From: JAEZHK01 sp040768845
GTDB taxonomy: Bacteria > Bacillota > Clostridia > Christensenellales > Aristaeellaceae
Reading direction: 5' to 3'
NCBI GenBank assembly: GCA_040768845.1
Contig: JAXGME010000004.1
Coordinates: 1 to 64,000, forward strand
Length of the DNA: 64,000 bases
The notes under the pieces are model-generated. The model ran no database searches, was not told the origin of the DNA, and was given only the letters and a program-made list of their open reading frames with translations. A program made the position numbers and the translations under genes. Shown piece after piece: positions 15,970-23,850 of the stretch. Positions within the stretch are counted from its first letter, which is position 1; the number at the start of each line of letters is the position of its first letter.

Positions 15970-16878
15970 GTGGCGCGGTTGACCCTGAGACACCTGGCCA
16001 TCTTTGTGGCGGTCTGCGAGGAGAACAGCGTGACCCGGGCGGCCAGGCGGCTGCGCATGGCGCAGCCCGCGGCCAGTCTTGCGGTGAAGGAGCTGGAGGT
16101 GTACTACGATGTCCGGCTGTTTGACCGCATTTCCCGGCGATTGTACCTCACCGATGCGGGAAGAAAGCTGCTGGAGTATGCCACCCATATCGTCGCCCTC
16201 TTCGAGGACATGGAAAACGGCATCCGCCAGTGGGAGCTGTCGGCGCGGCTGCGGGTGGGGGCGTCCATCACCATCGGCACCAAGCTGATACCCCGGTATG
16301 TGAACGCCTTTCTGCGGGAGGAGCCGGGCTCCGCGGTGGAGGTGTTCATCGGCAGCTCCGACCAGATCGAGCGCAAGATTTTGCAGAACGAGCTGGATTT
16401 TGCGCTGATGGAGGGCCAGATCCATTCGGATCAGCTGACGCAGACCCCCTATGCGAAGGACCGCCTGGCGGTGATCTGCGCGCCGGAGAACCCGCTGGCT
16501 TCCCTGCGCACGGTGACGGCGCAGCAGCTTTTGGCCCAGCCCCTTTTGCTTCGAGAGCCGGGAAGCGGCACCCGAGAGCTATTTGACCACGTGCTGTCCA
16601 GCCGCGAATACGCCTACCGCCCCGCATGGGAAAGCACCAGCACGGAGGCGCTGGTGCAGGCGGTGAAGGCGGGGCTGGGGGTGTCCGTGCTGCCGTGGAT
16701 GCTGGTTGGGGAAGAACTGGCGTCCGGCGGTGTGGCGGAGCTGAAGGTGAAGGGGCTCCGGTTTGAGCGCGGCTTTCATATGGTGTACCACAAGAACAAG
16801 TTTCTGACCCGCCACGCCAGGCGGTTCATGGATATTTGCCGCGCCCAGACGGGAGGCGGCGGGGGAGGGGCCCAGTAG
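15970..16878 (+). CDS. LysR-family transcriptional regulator (near chrA)
   Basis: A 302-residue LysR protein. The N-terminal helix-turn-helix is LRHLAIFVAVCEENSVTRAARRLRMAQPAASLAVKELE; the rest is the periplasmic-binding-like effector domain (LRVGASITIGTKLIPRYVNAFL, then LREPGSGTRELFD). The LREPGSGTR sequence resembles the CysL/CbbR subgroup. The start is a GTG with no convincing ribosome site, so the exact N-terminus is uncertain. It probably regulates the divergent chromate-type transporter. Confidence 0.88.
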   Translation: MARLTLRHLAIFVAVCEENSVTRAARRLRMAQPAASLAVKELEVYYDVRLFDRISRRLYLTDAGRKLLEYATHIVALFEDMENGIRQWELSARLRVGASITIGTKLIPRYVNAFLREEPGSAVEVFIGSSDQIERKILQNELDFALMEGQIHSDQLTQTPYAKDRLAVICAPENPLASLRTVTAQQLLAQPLLLREPGSGTRELFDHVLSSREYAYRPAWESTSTEALVQAVKAGLGVSVLPWMLVGEELASGGVAELKVKGLRFERGFHMVYHKNKFLTRHARRFMDICRAQTGGGGGGAQ

Positions 16879-16913
16879 TCCGCGAAGCCTAATTTTCGCA
16901 CTATTGCTGGATC

Positions 16914-16946
16914 TTTTTCTGTCCGGCTCCGTGCCGGGCAGAAAAA
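16914..16946. terminator. Bidirectional terminator between lysR and the redox operon
   Basis: TTTTTCTG-T-CCGGC, five-base loop, GCCGG-G-CAGAAAAA: a stem that has a T run when read from either strand, placed between convergent transcripts. Confidence 0.8.
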
Positions 16947-17012
16947 TCTCTGCGCCCTATCATCGGCCCTTAGACTTCGTGAACTACTGGCGCCTGCGCG
17001 CCGTTCGGAGGG

Positions 17013-17936
17013 CTACAAAAGATCCAGCCGAGAAAAATCGATGGTGCCGTCCTCATCGACCAGCGCCGGGTCTGCGTGCACGTACTCCACGCGCCCTACG
17101 AACATCTCGTGGGAGCCGGTCCGGATGGAATCCACCACGGTGCACTCAATATTCACCGGGCAATCGCTCAAAAGCGGCGCGTTGACTTTGACGCCGTTTT
17201 CCGTCTTTACGCAAAGGGCCGCGAGCTTGTCCCCGTCCCGCCCGCTGCGCTTTCCAAGCTCAAAAAAGGTTGGGGCACAGGCCTTTGGCACCAGGTTCAC
17301 CACGAAGCATCCGGTTTCCTTTATGATCGGGTGCGAAAACCGGCTGGGCACGATGCCCACCATCACCATCGGAGGATCATAGCTGCAATTACAGCAGTAG
17401 GCGACCGCCAGCGCGTTGTCGCGCCCTTCCCGGTCGCGGCAGGAAACCAGAACCCTGGGCGTTGGCTGCAGACAGGATCTGCCGGAAGCTTGCTTTTTCA
17501 TACCGGGTCCCCTTTCACACCTTGTGCGGTAATCGGCGACGGCGTTTTTCACGGCCGTCGCGCCCAGAATGGAGCAGTGCAGCTTGCGGGGCGGCAGGCC
17601 CCCCAACGCCTCCGCGATGGCACGGTCGGTCACGCGGGACGCTTCTTCGAGGGTTTTGCCCTTGATCAGAACCGTCGTCATGCTGCTGGTGGCGATGGCC
17701 GCCACGCACCCCCGCACCCTGAAGCGCGCGTCGGTGATGACGTTGCCGCGGATTTCAAGGTGCAATTCGAGAAAATCGCCGCAAGCCGGGTCGCCGAATG
17801 TCCCGACGGCATCCGGATGCGCAAGCGCGCCGACATTGCGCGGATGGGAAAAATGATCGAGCACCTGATCCGTAAAAGGCTCCGCGCCCCCGGCCGCCCC
17901 TTCCGGCGCTTTTCTATCGGGTATCGCGAGGACCAT
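17013..17936 (-). CDS. IscU/NifU-like scaffold fused to a flavin-reductase-like domain
   Basis: A 307-residue two-domain protein. Residues 21-140 are an IscU/NifU N-terminal Fe-S scaffold with ligands Cys52 and Asp54 (PACGDF), Cys77 (VRGCVAAIATSS) and Cys121 (LHCSILG). Residues 153-307 are a flavin reductase-like FMN domain (LVSCRDREGRDNALAV, SRFSHPIIKETGCFVVN). Inside the gene, at 17499-17501, an ATG has its own AAGGGG site seven bases ahead, and a TGA lies just before it in another frame. The flavin domain may thus also be made alone, or two genes may have fused by a small indel. It is the last gene of the 21.3-17.0 kb redox operon. Confidence 0.8.
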   Translation of the reverse strand: MVLAIPDRKAPEGAAGGAEPFTDQVLDHFSHPRNVGALAHPDAVGTFGDPACGDFLELHLEIRGNVITDARFRVRGCVAAIATSSMTTVLIKGKTLEEASRVTDRAIAEALGGLPPRKLHCSILGATAVKNAVADYRTRCERGPGMKKQASGRSCLQPTPRVLVSCRDREGRDNALAVAYCCNCSYDPPMVMVGIVPSRFSHPIIKETGCFVVNLVPKACAPTFFELGKRSGRDGDKLAALCVKTENGVKVNAPLLSDCPVNIECTVVDSIRTGSHEMFVGRVEYVHADPALVDEDGTIDFSRLDLL

Positions 17937-17957
17937 GCAGGTCCCTCCATCTTTTTG

Positions 17958-18782
17958 TCATGGAACAAACGACAGCCCCGTTGCCAGGGGATGGACGCGG
18001 GGGCCGATCATCGCCCCGAGCAGCCGGACGCCGCCCGCGCCGGTGCAATGGCCCGTGTAAAAGTCGGCGTCGTAGGCCCTGAGCGCCTCCGCGACCCGCG
18101 CGGCAAACGCGGCGTCCCCTCCGTCGGGGTCTTCCTTTAGAACAAGGTGAAACCCGCCGACCACCGCGCGGGGCGGCCGGCCGCGCAGTGCGCAGGCCGC
18201 TTCGAGGATGCTCGCGATTCCGTTATGGGCGCAGCCGGTGAACAGCACATCCGCGCCGTCTTCGGTGACGATCAGGTTCTGTTCGTGGCAAAAGCCGTCG
18301 GGCGCGCGGACGCCCGCCGCGGCGCTGAGAAGCGTCCGGTTGGCGGGTGGCCAGAGGGCGCCCCGCCGGACCCCGGAAAAGACCGTCAGTTCGTCGTCCA
18401 GCACCTGTACGGCGTGCGTCGTCTTCACCCGCGGATGATGCTCAAGCGCCGCATCCAACCCGATGTCCGCGATCTGCCCGCCCGCGCGGACCGACAGGTG
18501 AGGATCGAAGGCGCGCGCCCGAACCAGTACATCGGCGCGCTCGTTGCGCCGCAAAAACGCGGACATGCCGCCGCCGTGGTCGTAATGCCCGTGGGACAGG
18601 ATCGCCGTGTCCACTTTGCCCACGTCCACGCCCATCTTTTCCGCGTTGTCGCAAAACAGCGCGCTTTGTCCAAAATCAAAGAGCAGCCTGTGCCTTTGCG
18701 TTTCGATGTAAAGACTCAAGCCGTGCTCACCGCGGTATTCCGCGGAGGAGACGGTATCCTCGACCAACACGCGCACCTTCAT
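17958..18782 (-). CDS. Metallo-beta-lactamase fold hydrolase
   Basis: A 274-residue MBL-fold protein. The metal site is AILSHGHYDHGGG (His64, His66, Asp68, His69), with later metal ligands near TGCAHNG and YTGHCTG. The pattern SHGHYDHGGG with TGHCTG is that of the archaeal-type 7,8-dihydropterin-6-methyl-(ribofuranosyl)aminobenzene phosphate synthase-like group; the true substrate in bacteria is unknown. Its first codon overlaps the end of the upstream ATPase gene (ATGA). Confidence 0.85.
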   Translation of the reverse strand: MKVRVLVEDTVSSAEYRGEHGLSLYIETQRHRLLFDFGQSALFCDNAEKMGVDVGKVDTAILSHGHYDHGGGMSAFLRRNERADVLVRARAFDPHLSVRAGGQIADIGLDAALEHHPRVKTTHAVQVLDDELTVFSGVRRGALWPPANRTLLSAAAGVRAPDGFCHEQNLIVTEDGADVLFTGCAHNGIASILEAACALRGRPPRAVVGGFHLVLKEDPDGGDAAFAARVAEALRAYDADFYTGHCTGAGGVRLLGAMIGPRVHPLATGLSFVP

Positions 18783-19663
18783 GCGTTCGCCCCGCCTTCC
18801 TCAAGCAATGCCTTGATCCGGGGATACATCGCCTTGATTGCCTCCGCCGCCCCGCCGCCATAGGCGATGACGTCCGTGCCGGCGTTTACCGCCTCCACGG
18901 CGCGGGCATCGTACGGAATGCGGCCGACGAACGGAAGCTCCGCCTTTTTGCAGAATCCTTCGATTTCATCGGCGATTTGCTCGTTGACATCCGCCTTGTT
19001 GACCGCGACCGCGCACCTCGCGCCCAATTGGCGGGCGGTCTTGAGGATGCGCTCCAGGTCGCTGAGCCCGGAGAGGGTCGGCTCGGCCACGATCAGCACC
19101 AGGTCAACCCCGCTGACGGAGGCGATCACCGGACAGCCAATGCCGGGCGACCCGTCGATGACCGCGATTTGACCGGCGTCCCCGGCGTCCCGCAGCCGCT
19201 TTTTGACCGCCGCGACCAGCTTTCCCGAGTTTCCGCCGCCCATGCGCAGCCGTGCGGTTGAGAAGAATCGGCCGCCGCCCCGATGGGCCGTCAGGCGGCC
19301 CGTGACTGCAGGCTGCATGGAAATCGCGCGCGATTCACAGGCGATCTCGCACAGCGCGCAGCCTTCGCATGCGGCGGGATCGACCCGATAGCGCCCATCC
19401 CCATCCCGGAGGATCGCCTGAAACCGGCACAGAGAGGCGCAAAGGCCGCACTGGTCGCACACATCCGGGTGGATCGCGGCCCTCGGAAGGCCGTAATACG
19501 CCTCCTCCGATGTTTCCGGCGGAACGTCCACCGAAAGGTGCAGGTTGGGGGCGTCAATGTCGCAGTCGGCAAACCGTTTTGCGTCCGCGAGGCGGATCAG
19601 CGCGCTGGCGACGGTCGTCTTTCCCGTGCCGCCCTTCCCGCTGAGCACAAGAAGCTGCTTCAT
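18779..19663 (-). CDS. MRP/MinD-type ATPase with inserted 2x[4Fe-4S] ferredoxin domain (second copy)
   Basis: A 294-residue SIMIBI ATPase. The deviant Walker A is LSGKGGTGKTT (residues 8-17). A ferredoxin insert follows with Cys69, 72, 75, 79 and Cys99, 102, 105, 109. VIDGSPGIGCPV is the Walker B region. Such proteins are relatives of Mrp/NBP35 Fe-S carriers and CooC, and always occur as tandem pairs in this type of cluster. Overlaps both neighbours by four bases. Confidence 0.88.
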   Translation of the reverse strand: MKQLLVLSGKGGTGKTTVASALIRLADAKRFADCDIDAPNLHLSVDVPPETSEEAYYGLPRAAIHPDVCDQCGLCASLCRFQAILRDGDGRYRVDPAACEGCALCEIACESRAISMQPAVTGRLTAHRGGGRFFSTARLRMGGGNSGKLVAAVKKRLRDAGDAGQIAVIDGSPGIGCPVIASVSGVDLVLIVAEPTLSGLSDLERILKTARQLGARCAVAVNKADVNEQIADEIEGFCKKAELPFVGRIPYDARAVEAVNAGTDVIAYGGGAAEAIKAMYPRIKALLEEGGANA

Positions 19664-20502
19664 TGGGCGGCCTCCTTCCCGATCCGGTCGAGAAGATCCG
19701 TGAACAGCGACCGGAGCCAGGGCAGATGCTCCGCCGCGACCAGGCCAAAGGCGGCCAGTCTGCCCACCTCCTCGTCAAAGGGGATCTTCGCCGCAATCGG
19801 AATGCCCTGCGCATGGCAGAAGGCTTCGGAGGGGTTTTCCACGCCCTCCAGGGTCTTATTGAGCACCGCGACCCGCGGTTTCCGGAACGTTTCGCACAGT
19901 TCGTCCGCCATCTGCAGATTGTGGGCTCCGTACTGGGTGGGCTCCGCCACCAGAACACAGAGATCGGCCCGGCGCACGCATTCCATCGCCGTGCAGGCCG
20001 TGCCGGGCGGGCAATCGATGAAGACGGCGCCGGATTCTCCGTCCGCGCTGGACAGAAGCTCGCGGATGATCGGAACGCCGCTGACTTCGCCGGGGTTCAA
20101 AATGCCGGTGCGCACCTCCGTGTCGCCGCTCATGCCCCGTTCGATCCGCCCGATCCCGCGGGGTACTTCCGCGATCGCCCCAACGGGGCACAGGTATGCG
20201 CACCCGCCGCAGGCGTGGCAGACCGATTGTGTCAGCAGCGGCTTTTTGTTCACGAAGGCCAGCGCGCCAAAGCGGCAAAACTGGACGCAGACGCGGCAGC
20301 CCAGGCACTTGTCCGGATCAATAATCGGGACGGAAACCGATACCTCCGCGCGGGACGGGTTGGCGACATCGAGAAACAGGTGTCCGTTGGGCTCCTCCAC
20401 GTCGCAATCCAGGTATGCGCAGCGCCCGGCCACCGCGGAGAGGTTGACCGCGACGAACGTCTTTCCGGTTCCGCCCTTGCCGCTGAGGATGGCGATCTTC
20501 AT
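19660..20502 (-). CDS. MRP/MinD-type ATPase with inserted 2x[4Fe-4S] ferredoxin domain (first copy)
   Basis: A 280-residue paralogue of the next gene. Walker A ILSGKGGTGKT (residues 5-15), ferredoxin insert with Cys66, 69, 72, 76 and Cys95, 98, 101, 105, and Walker B VFIDCPPGTACT. The conserved CPPG motif is typical of Mrp-like proteins. The two ATPases differ enough to suggest a heterodimer. The start codon overlaps the end of the NifX-like gene. Confidence 0.88.
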   Translation of the reverse strand: MKIAILSGKGGTGKTFVAVNLSAVAGRCAYLDCDVEEPNGHLFLDVANPSRAEVSVSVPIIDPDKCLGCRVCVQFCRFGALAFVNKKPLLTQSVCHACGGCAYLCPVGAIAEVPRGIGRIERGMSGDTEVRTGILNPGEVSGVPIIRELLSSADGESGAVFIDCPPGTACTAMECVRRADLCVLVAEPTQYGAHNLQMADELCETFRKPRVAVLNKTLEGVENPSEAFCHAQGIPIAAKIPFDEEVGRLAAFGLVAAEHLPWLRSLFTDLLDRIGKEAAQ

Positions 20503-20861
20503 TCGTTGCCCCCGTGATGAAATCCGGCGTGGATGGCCGTCAGCGGCTTCAGAGAGCCCGCCATGAGCGCGCCCACGTTGGCTTCCGCGCTGCCAAATTT
20601 CGGCCCGTAGAGCCTGACGCCCGCGGCCTTCAGCACGTTTGCCGCGTTCTCTCCAAGGCGCTGGGCGATCAGCGCGTCCGCGCCCAGGTCCAGAACCGTC
20701 TGCGCCGCGCGGATGCCCGCGCCGCCTTCGCCGGCGGCCGCCGCGTTTTCAACGATCTCGGATTTTCCACTTTCCATGTCCGTCATGCTGAAATAGGGCG
20801 CGCGCCCAAAGGAAGGACAGACGCTCGTCTTGTCCTCGTTGACCGGAACGATAATCTTCAT
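20499..20861 (-). CDS. NifX/NifB-type dinitrogenase iron-molybdenum cofactor-binding domain protein
   Basis: A 120-residue single-domain protein of the NifX/NafY/NifB C-terminal family: MKIIVPVNEDKTSVCPSFGRAPYF, a GAGIRAAQTVLDLGADALIAQRLGENAANVLKAAGV core. Close relatives outside nitrogen fixers sit next to MRP ATPases and are thought to carry Fe-S or Mo-type clusters. No nitrogenase genes are in the window, so a nitrogenase role is unlikely. Confidence 0.88.
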   Translation of the reverse strand: MKIIVPVNEDKTSVCPSFGRAPYFSMTDMESGKSEIVENAAAAGEGGAGIRAAQTVLDLGADALIAQRLGENAANVLKAAGVRLYGPKFGSAEANVGALMAGSLKPLTAIHAGFHHGGNE

Positions 20862-21000
20862 GGCAATTCTCCCCGTCAGGTTTTTGATGGTTCAACGCCG
20901 GCCCGGTATCCGGCGCCCGCTCGGACGGCCGGCAGCTTGCCGGACTTGTTCCGCATATGTGCGTCGCGCGCCGAATGCGGAGTCTTGCGATGCGGGAATG

Positions 21001-21021
21001 GGGGAGGGGATTGCCCTCCCC
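21001..21021. other. GC-rich hairpin between the DUF5320 and NifX-like genes
   Basis: GGGGAGGG, five-base loop, CCCTCCCC. There is no T run. It lies in the only sizeable gap (170 bases) of the operon and may tune expression between the first gene and the rest. Confidence 0.45.
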
Positions 21022-21031
21022 GTGTCGTCCG

Positions 21032-21310
21032 CTACATGGATTCGAGCTGTCTGTTGACGACCTCAAGCCTGTCCTCCAGCGCCCGCTTCTGCTGGGCGAG
21101 AAGATCCTTCTGAGAAACGTCGTCCGGCCATTGCGCCGGGGCAAACTGCCTTCCGAACCCTCGTCCGCAGCCCAGGTCGCGTCTCCAGCCCAGGCCCAAT
21201 CCCGGGCCGCGCCCCGTTCCGTATCCCACGGCGCCGCCTGCGCAAAGCCCCAAGCCTCTGCCCGTCATGGAACCCGCGCCCATCGGTCCGGTTCCGTCTC
21301 TTCCTGGCAT
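21032..21310 (-). CDS. DUF5320-type small protein
   Basis: A 92-residue protein starting MPGRDGTGPMGAGSMTGRGLG, then a Gly/Arg-rich stretch with two cysteines and a C-terminal helix (QKDLLAQQKRALEDRLEVVNRQLESM). This is the pattern of DUF5320 proteins, which regularly accompany MRP ATPase/NifX clusters in anaerobes; function unknown. It is the first gene behind the palindrome-containing promoter and has an AAAAGGAGGTG ribosome site. Confidence 0.8.
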   Translation of the reverse strand: MPGRDGTGPMGAGSMTGRGLGLCAGGAVGYGTGRGPGLGLGWRRDLGCGRGFGRQFAPAQWPDDVSQKDLLAQQKRALEDRLEVVNRQLESM

Positions 21311-21329
21311 ATCGCTTCACCTCCTTTTA

Positions 21330-21341
21330 GGGCATATGCCC
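21330..21341. promoter_or_regulatory. Perfect 12-base palindrome GGGCATATGCCC, likely operator
   Basis: The palindrome lies just downstream of the -10 box of the DUF5320 operon promoter. A second copy of its core, GGGCATATG, covers the -35 box (21369-21377). Two copies flanking the promoter suggest a dimeric repressor. Confidence 0.6.
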
Positions 21342-21353
21342 TTTTCAACCCCC

Positions 21354-21381
21354 ATTGTACTCGGATTCGGGCATATGTCAA
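21354..21381 (-). promoter_or_regulatory. Promoter of the DUF5320-NifX-MRP operon
   Basis: Minus strand: consensus TTGACA, 16 bases, TACAAT, 44 bases before the DUF5320 start. The -35 box overlaps the stop codon of the small gene at 21378-21539. Confidence 0.7.
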
Positions 21382-21539
21382 TATCTTTTTTGGTTTTTGG
21401 CGGAAAAACCTTGGCGGATCAGCTCCGCCGCCGGAAATTGTCCCAGTTGGAGGGTTTGCCGGAGTGGCAGAATATCGATCAGATACAGCAATAAGGCTTT
21501 CTTCTCTTCCGGGATCGCGTGCTTGCTTTTCCGTGGCAT
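21378..21539 (-). CDS. Small uncharacterised protein, 53 residues
   Basis: The frame starts MPRKSKHAIPEEKKALLLYL and ends in AKNQKRY, with an AGGAGG site ten bases before the ATG. It is basic at both ends with a hydrophobic helix in the middle (LLLYLIDILPL). I do not recognise it. The first residues resemble the N-terminus of IS3-type transposase helix-turn-helix proteins, so it could be a truncated transposase start; equally it could be a small regulator of the operon whose promoter overlaps its stop codon. Confidence 0.45.
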   Translation of the reverse strand: MPRKSKHAIPEEKKALLLYLIDILPLRQTLQLGQFPAAELIRQGFSAKNQKRY

Positions 21540-21570
21540 ACTACAAACGCCTCCTGTGTATTTATTCTTC

Positions 21571-21712
21571 CACAGAAGGCGTCCGATCTTACAGAAAATT
21601 TTGAACAGGCTCGAGCCGCCTTCGGCGGTAGCTGCCCAACCGCCTCGGGCTTCGAGAATCTAGAAATCACTGTCTTTCTCACAGAAGCCGCTCTTACAGA
21701 AAACCCTGAACA
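21571..21712. repeat. Imperfect direct repeat, two copies 109 bases apart
   Basis: Copies at 21571-21607 and 21680-21712 share CACAGAAG, TCTTACAGAAAA and TGAACA, with a four-base length difference between them. Both follow a pyrimidine-rich TTC tract. They lie in a gene-free patch next to the 53-residue frame and may be remains of a mobile element or duplicated promoter DNA. Confidence 0.5.
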
Positions 21713-21784
21713 CCGCCCGGGGAAGTTTTCTTTACAAAGGAAATACGGAAGGACGCACCTCTCTCGTCCTAATGTGTGCGCACC

Positions 21785-23557
21785 TTATCCGTTGATGGCG
21801 GCCACAGCGGCATTTCCCGCGTCATATCCGCTGGCAACCGCCCATCCAAACAGCGTCGCGCCCATGTAGACATCCCCTTCAAGTCCGCCGACAACTTCAC
21901 CGGCAGCGTAAAGCCCGCTTACAGGTTGGCCATCAGCATTCATAACCTCCATGTTTTCGTTGATATGCAATCCGCCCAGCGTCGCATAATAACGGATAAA
22001 CATCTGCAACGAATAATACGGACCTTCCGAACTCAGGGGAGCCGCGATGGTCCGACCAAAAGCATCCGGTTCGCCTTTTGCCGCATCTGAATTAAATGCT
22101 GCTGCTGTTTCCGTCAGGACGCCTTCTGCGACGCCCAGCTTCGCGCCCAGCTCGTCCAGTGTCGCAGCAGTGACCATAAAGGGATTCCCCTCGCCGTCAT
22201 TCTTCAGCCATTCGGCGACATTTTCCATCGTGTAAATCTTGGAATTGACCATACCCTCATTGAAAGCATCAAAGGAGGCTTGATCCATGACCAGATACTG
22301 GGCGGCGTTCTTCTTCATTTCCTGCATCAGATCCCAGGCGTTCCCCTGCTCATTGGCAAAGCGCACGCCGTCCTGGTTTACGAGGAAGGCACCGGAAGCC
22401 GTATACGCCCCATTCACTCCGGGATTGCAGTATTGTCCCAACCCGCTGGGCAAAATCATAGAATTGGGCTGCGTATTGACGAATTGCATATTGATCAAGT
22501 CCGCGTTGACTGCCTTAGCCATCACGATGCCGTCGCCGTTCGATCCCGCATGCCCCGCGTAGACGAATTTCTTGTATTCATCCGGAACCATGTCGTCATT
22601 GGCTCCAAACCCGCCGGTGGCAAGAATGACGGCCTTGGCGTTGATGGTATACTCTTTGTCTTCTCCCGATGCCTTAACGCCCTTTACGACGCCGTTTTCA
22701 ACAATCAGCTCCGTTGCCGGCGTGCTGGTCAGCAAGGTGCCGCCAGCGTTTGTGAAGCTGCTCGAAAGGCTGGAAACAACACCCGCTCCGCGCCCTTCTC
22801 CCGAATAGCTTCGGCTGGGCTTGCCCGTTCTATTATAGGGCACATTGGCACCTTCCGCGGAAACAAGCCAGTTGAACGACTCCGCAACGCTATTGACATA
22901 AATATCAACCGTTGCCTCGTCATTGTAATTATGGCCATTGGCCATTAGATCGGCCTTAAGCTTCTCGGGGGAATCTTCAAAGCCATCTTCCTTCTGCCAG
23001 TCGCTTCCGGTGGCCATCGTTCCGGAACCGGCCATGGCGCTTGCACCGCCGACCACGGCCATCTTTTCAAGCAGAATAACCTGCTTCCCTTGTTGAGCCG
23101 CACGCAGCGCTGCGCTTAAACCGGCGGCGCCGCCACCCACGACCACGATGTCCGTATCGAGTGTGACGTCTTCTTTTGCTTCGGCTGATTGTGAAGCCTC
23201 GCCCATCTGATCCACATCGACGCCCGCCTGCGTCAACGCATCCTTGAGCGCGGCGATAAAGGCGGCAGAAGTAATGGTTGCGCCCGATACGCCGTCAACC
23301 TTTGCGGTCTGCGCCTTAATTGCTTTATCCACCATGATCGGCAACGCAGCCTCGCCGATCCCCTCGGTTTCCGAATGATTCACAACTTCGATGCCTGTGA
23401 TGCCATCTGCGCCAACAGTAACGCTCAGCGTAATATCTCCGCCAAAACCCTGCGCCGTGGCGGTATAGGTTCCGGGAACCATCGAGGATGCCATCGCCAC
23501 ACCCACACCAGACATCAACATCAAGATCGTTAGGATCGCCGCGATTGTCTTCCGCAC
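21785..23557 (-). CDS. Secreted flavocytochrome-c-like FMN/FAD reductase (fumarate reductase family)
   Basis: A 590-residue protein with a signal peptide (residues 1-23, cut near AMA-SS). Residues 27-110 are an FMN-binding domain with DGVSGATITS, the motif to which ApbE attaches FMN covalently. From residue 134 comes an FAD-binding fumarate-reductase-type domain (DIVVVGGGAAGLSAALRAA, GEGRGAG, ATGGFGAN, GLYAAGEVVGGLEGD). Relatives such as UrdA reduce fumarate, urocanate or other enoates outside the membrane using electrons from membrane quinone or flavoprotein chains. The start is GTG behind GGAGA. The gene looks less GC-rich than its neighbours and has no adjacent partner. Confidence 0.85.
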   Translation of the reverse strand: MRKTIAAILTILMLMSGVGVAMASSMVPGTYTATAQGFGGDITLSVTVGADGITGIEVVNHSETEGIGEAALPIMVDKAIKAQTAKVDGVSGATITSAAFIAALKDALTQAGVDVDQMGEASQSAEAKEDVTLDTDIVVVGGGAAGLSAALRAAQQGKQVILLEKMAVVGGASAMAGSGTMATGSDWQKEDGFEDSPEKLKADLMANGHNYNDEATVDIYVNSVAESFNWLVSAEGANVPYNRTGKPSRSYSGEGRGAGVVSSLSSSFTNAGGTLLTSTPATELIVENGVVKGVKASGEDKEYTINAKAVILATGGFGANDDMVPDEYKKFVYAGHAGSNGDGIVMAKAVNADLINMQFVNTQPNSMILPSGLGQYCNPGVNGAYTASGAFLVNQDGVRFANEQGNAWDLMQEMKKNAAQYLVMDQASFDAFNEGMVNSKIYTMENVAEWLKNDGEGNPFMVTAATLDELGAKLGVAEGVLTETAAAFNSDAAKGEPDAFGRTIAAPLSSEGPYYSLQMFIRYYATLGGLHINENMEVMNADGQPVSGLYAAGEVVGGLEGDVYMGATLFGWAVASGYDAGNAAVAAING

Positions 23558-23592
23558 TTGTCACATCTCCTGCAATTTTTATGACCACCGAA

Positions 23593-23621
23593 ATTATAGC
23601 ACCTGTCAAAATTAAGGTCAA
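23593..23621 (-). promoter_or_regulatory. Promoter of the flavocytochrome-like gene
   Basis: Minus strand: TTGACC, 17 bases, TATAAT, about 35 bases ahead of the GTG start. Confidence 0.7.
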
Positions 23622-23802
23622 GAAAAGCTGCTTATTTTAAGAATATTTACCGCGGAACTGCAATGCATGTTGGACAGGGAGGGGAAAAATAGGGCGGGAG
23701 ACGGGCCCATCGGTTATGATTGAATTGCGACGACAATCAGCCGAAAATGATCCGGCCGTCCATAATTGACCCGCACAGGGAGAATTGCCATGAACAAGAA
23801 AG

Positions 23803-23830
23803 AGGAAGGCTTCGCGAGCGAAGCCTTCCT
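23803..23830 (-). terminator. Terminator of the collagen-like gene
   Basis: AGGAAGGCTTCGC and its exact complement GCGAAGCCTTCCT are separated by two bases, a 13-base perfect stem, followed on the minus strand by CTTTCTT. Confidence 0.75.
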
Positions 23831-23850
23831 GTCAGAACATGGTTTTGTGG

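Noticed and set aside
16906..17028. A 12-base inverted repeat GCTGGATCTTTT (16906-16917) and AAAAGATCCAGC (17017-17028)
   Set aside because: One arm is in coding DNA of the flavin reductase end and the other in the terminator; no target duplication or transposase accompanies it, so chance or terminator duplication is likely.
20499..20861. Nitrogen fixation gene nifX
   Set aside because: No nifH, nifD or nifK is present and the neighbours are MRP ATPases, a context known from non-fixing anaerobes.
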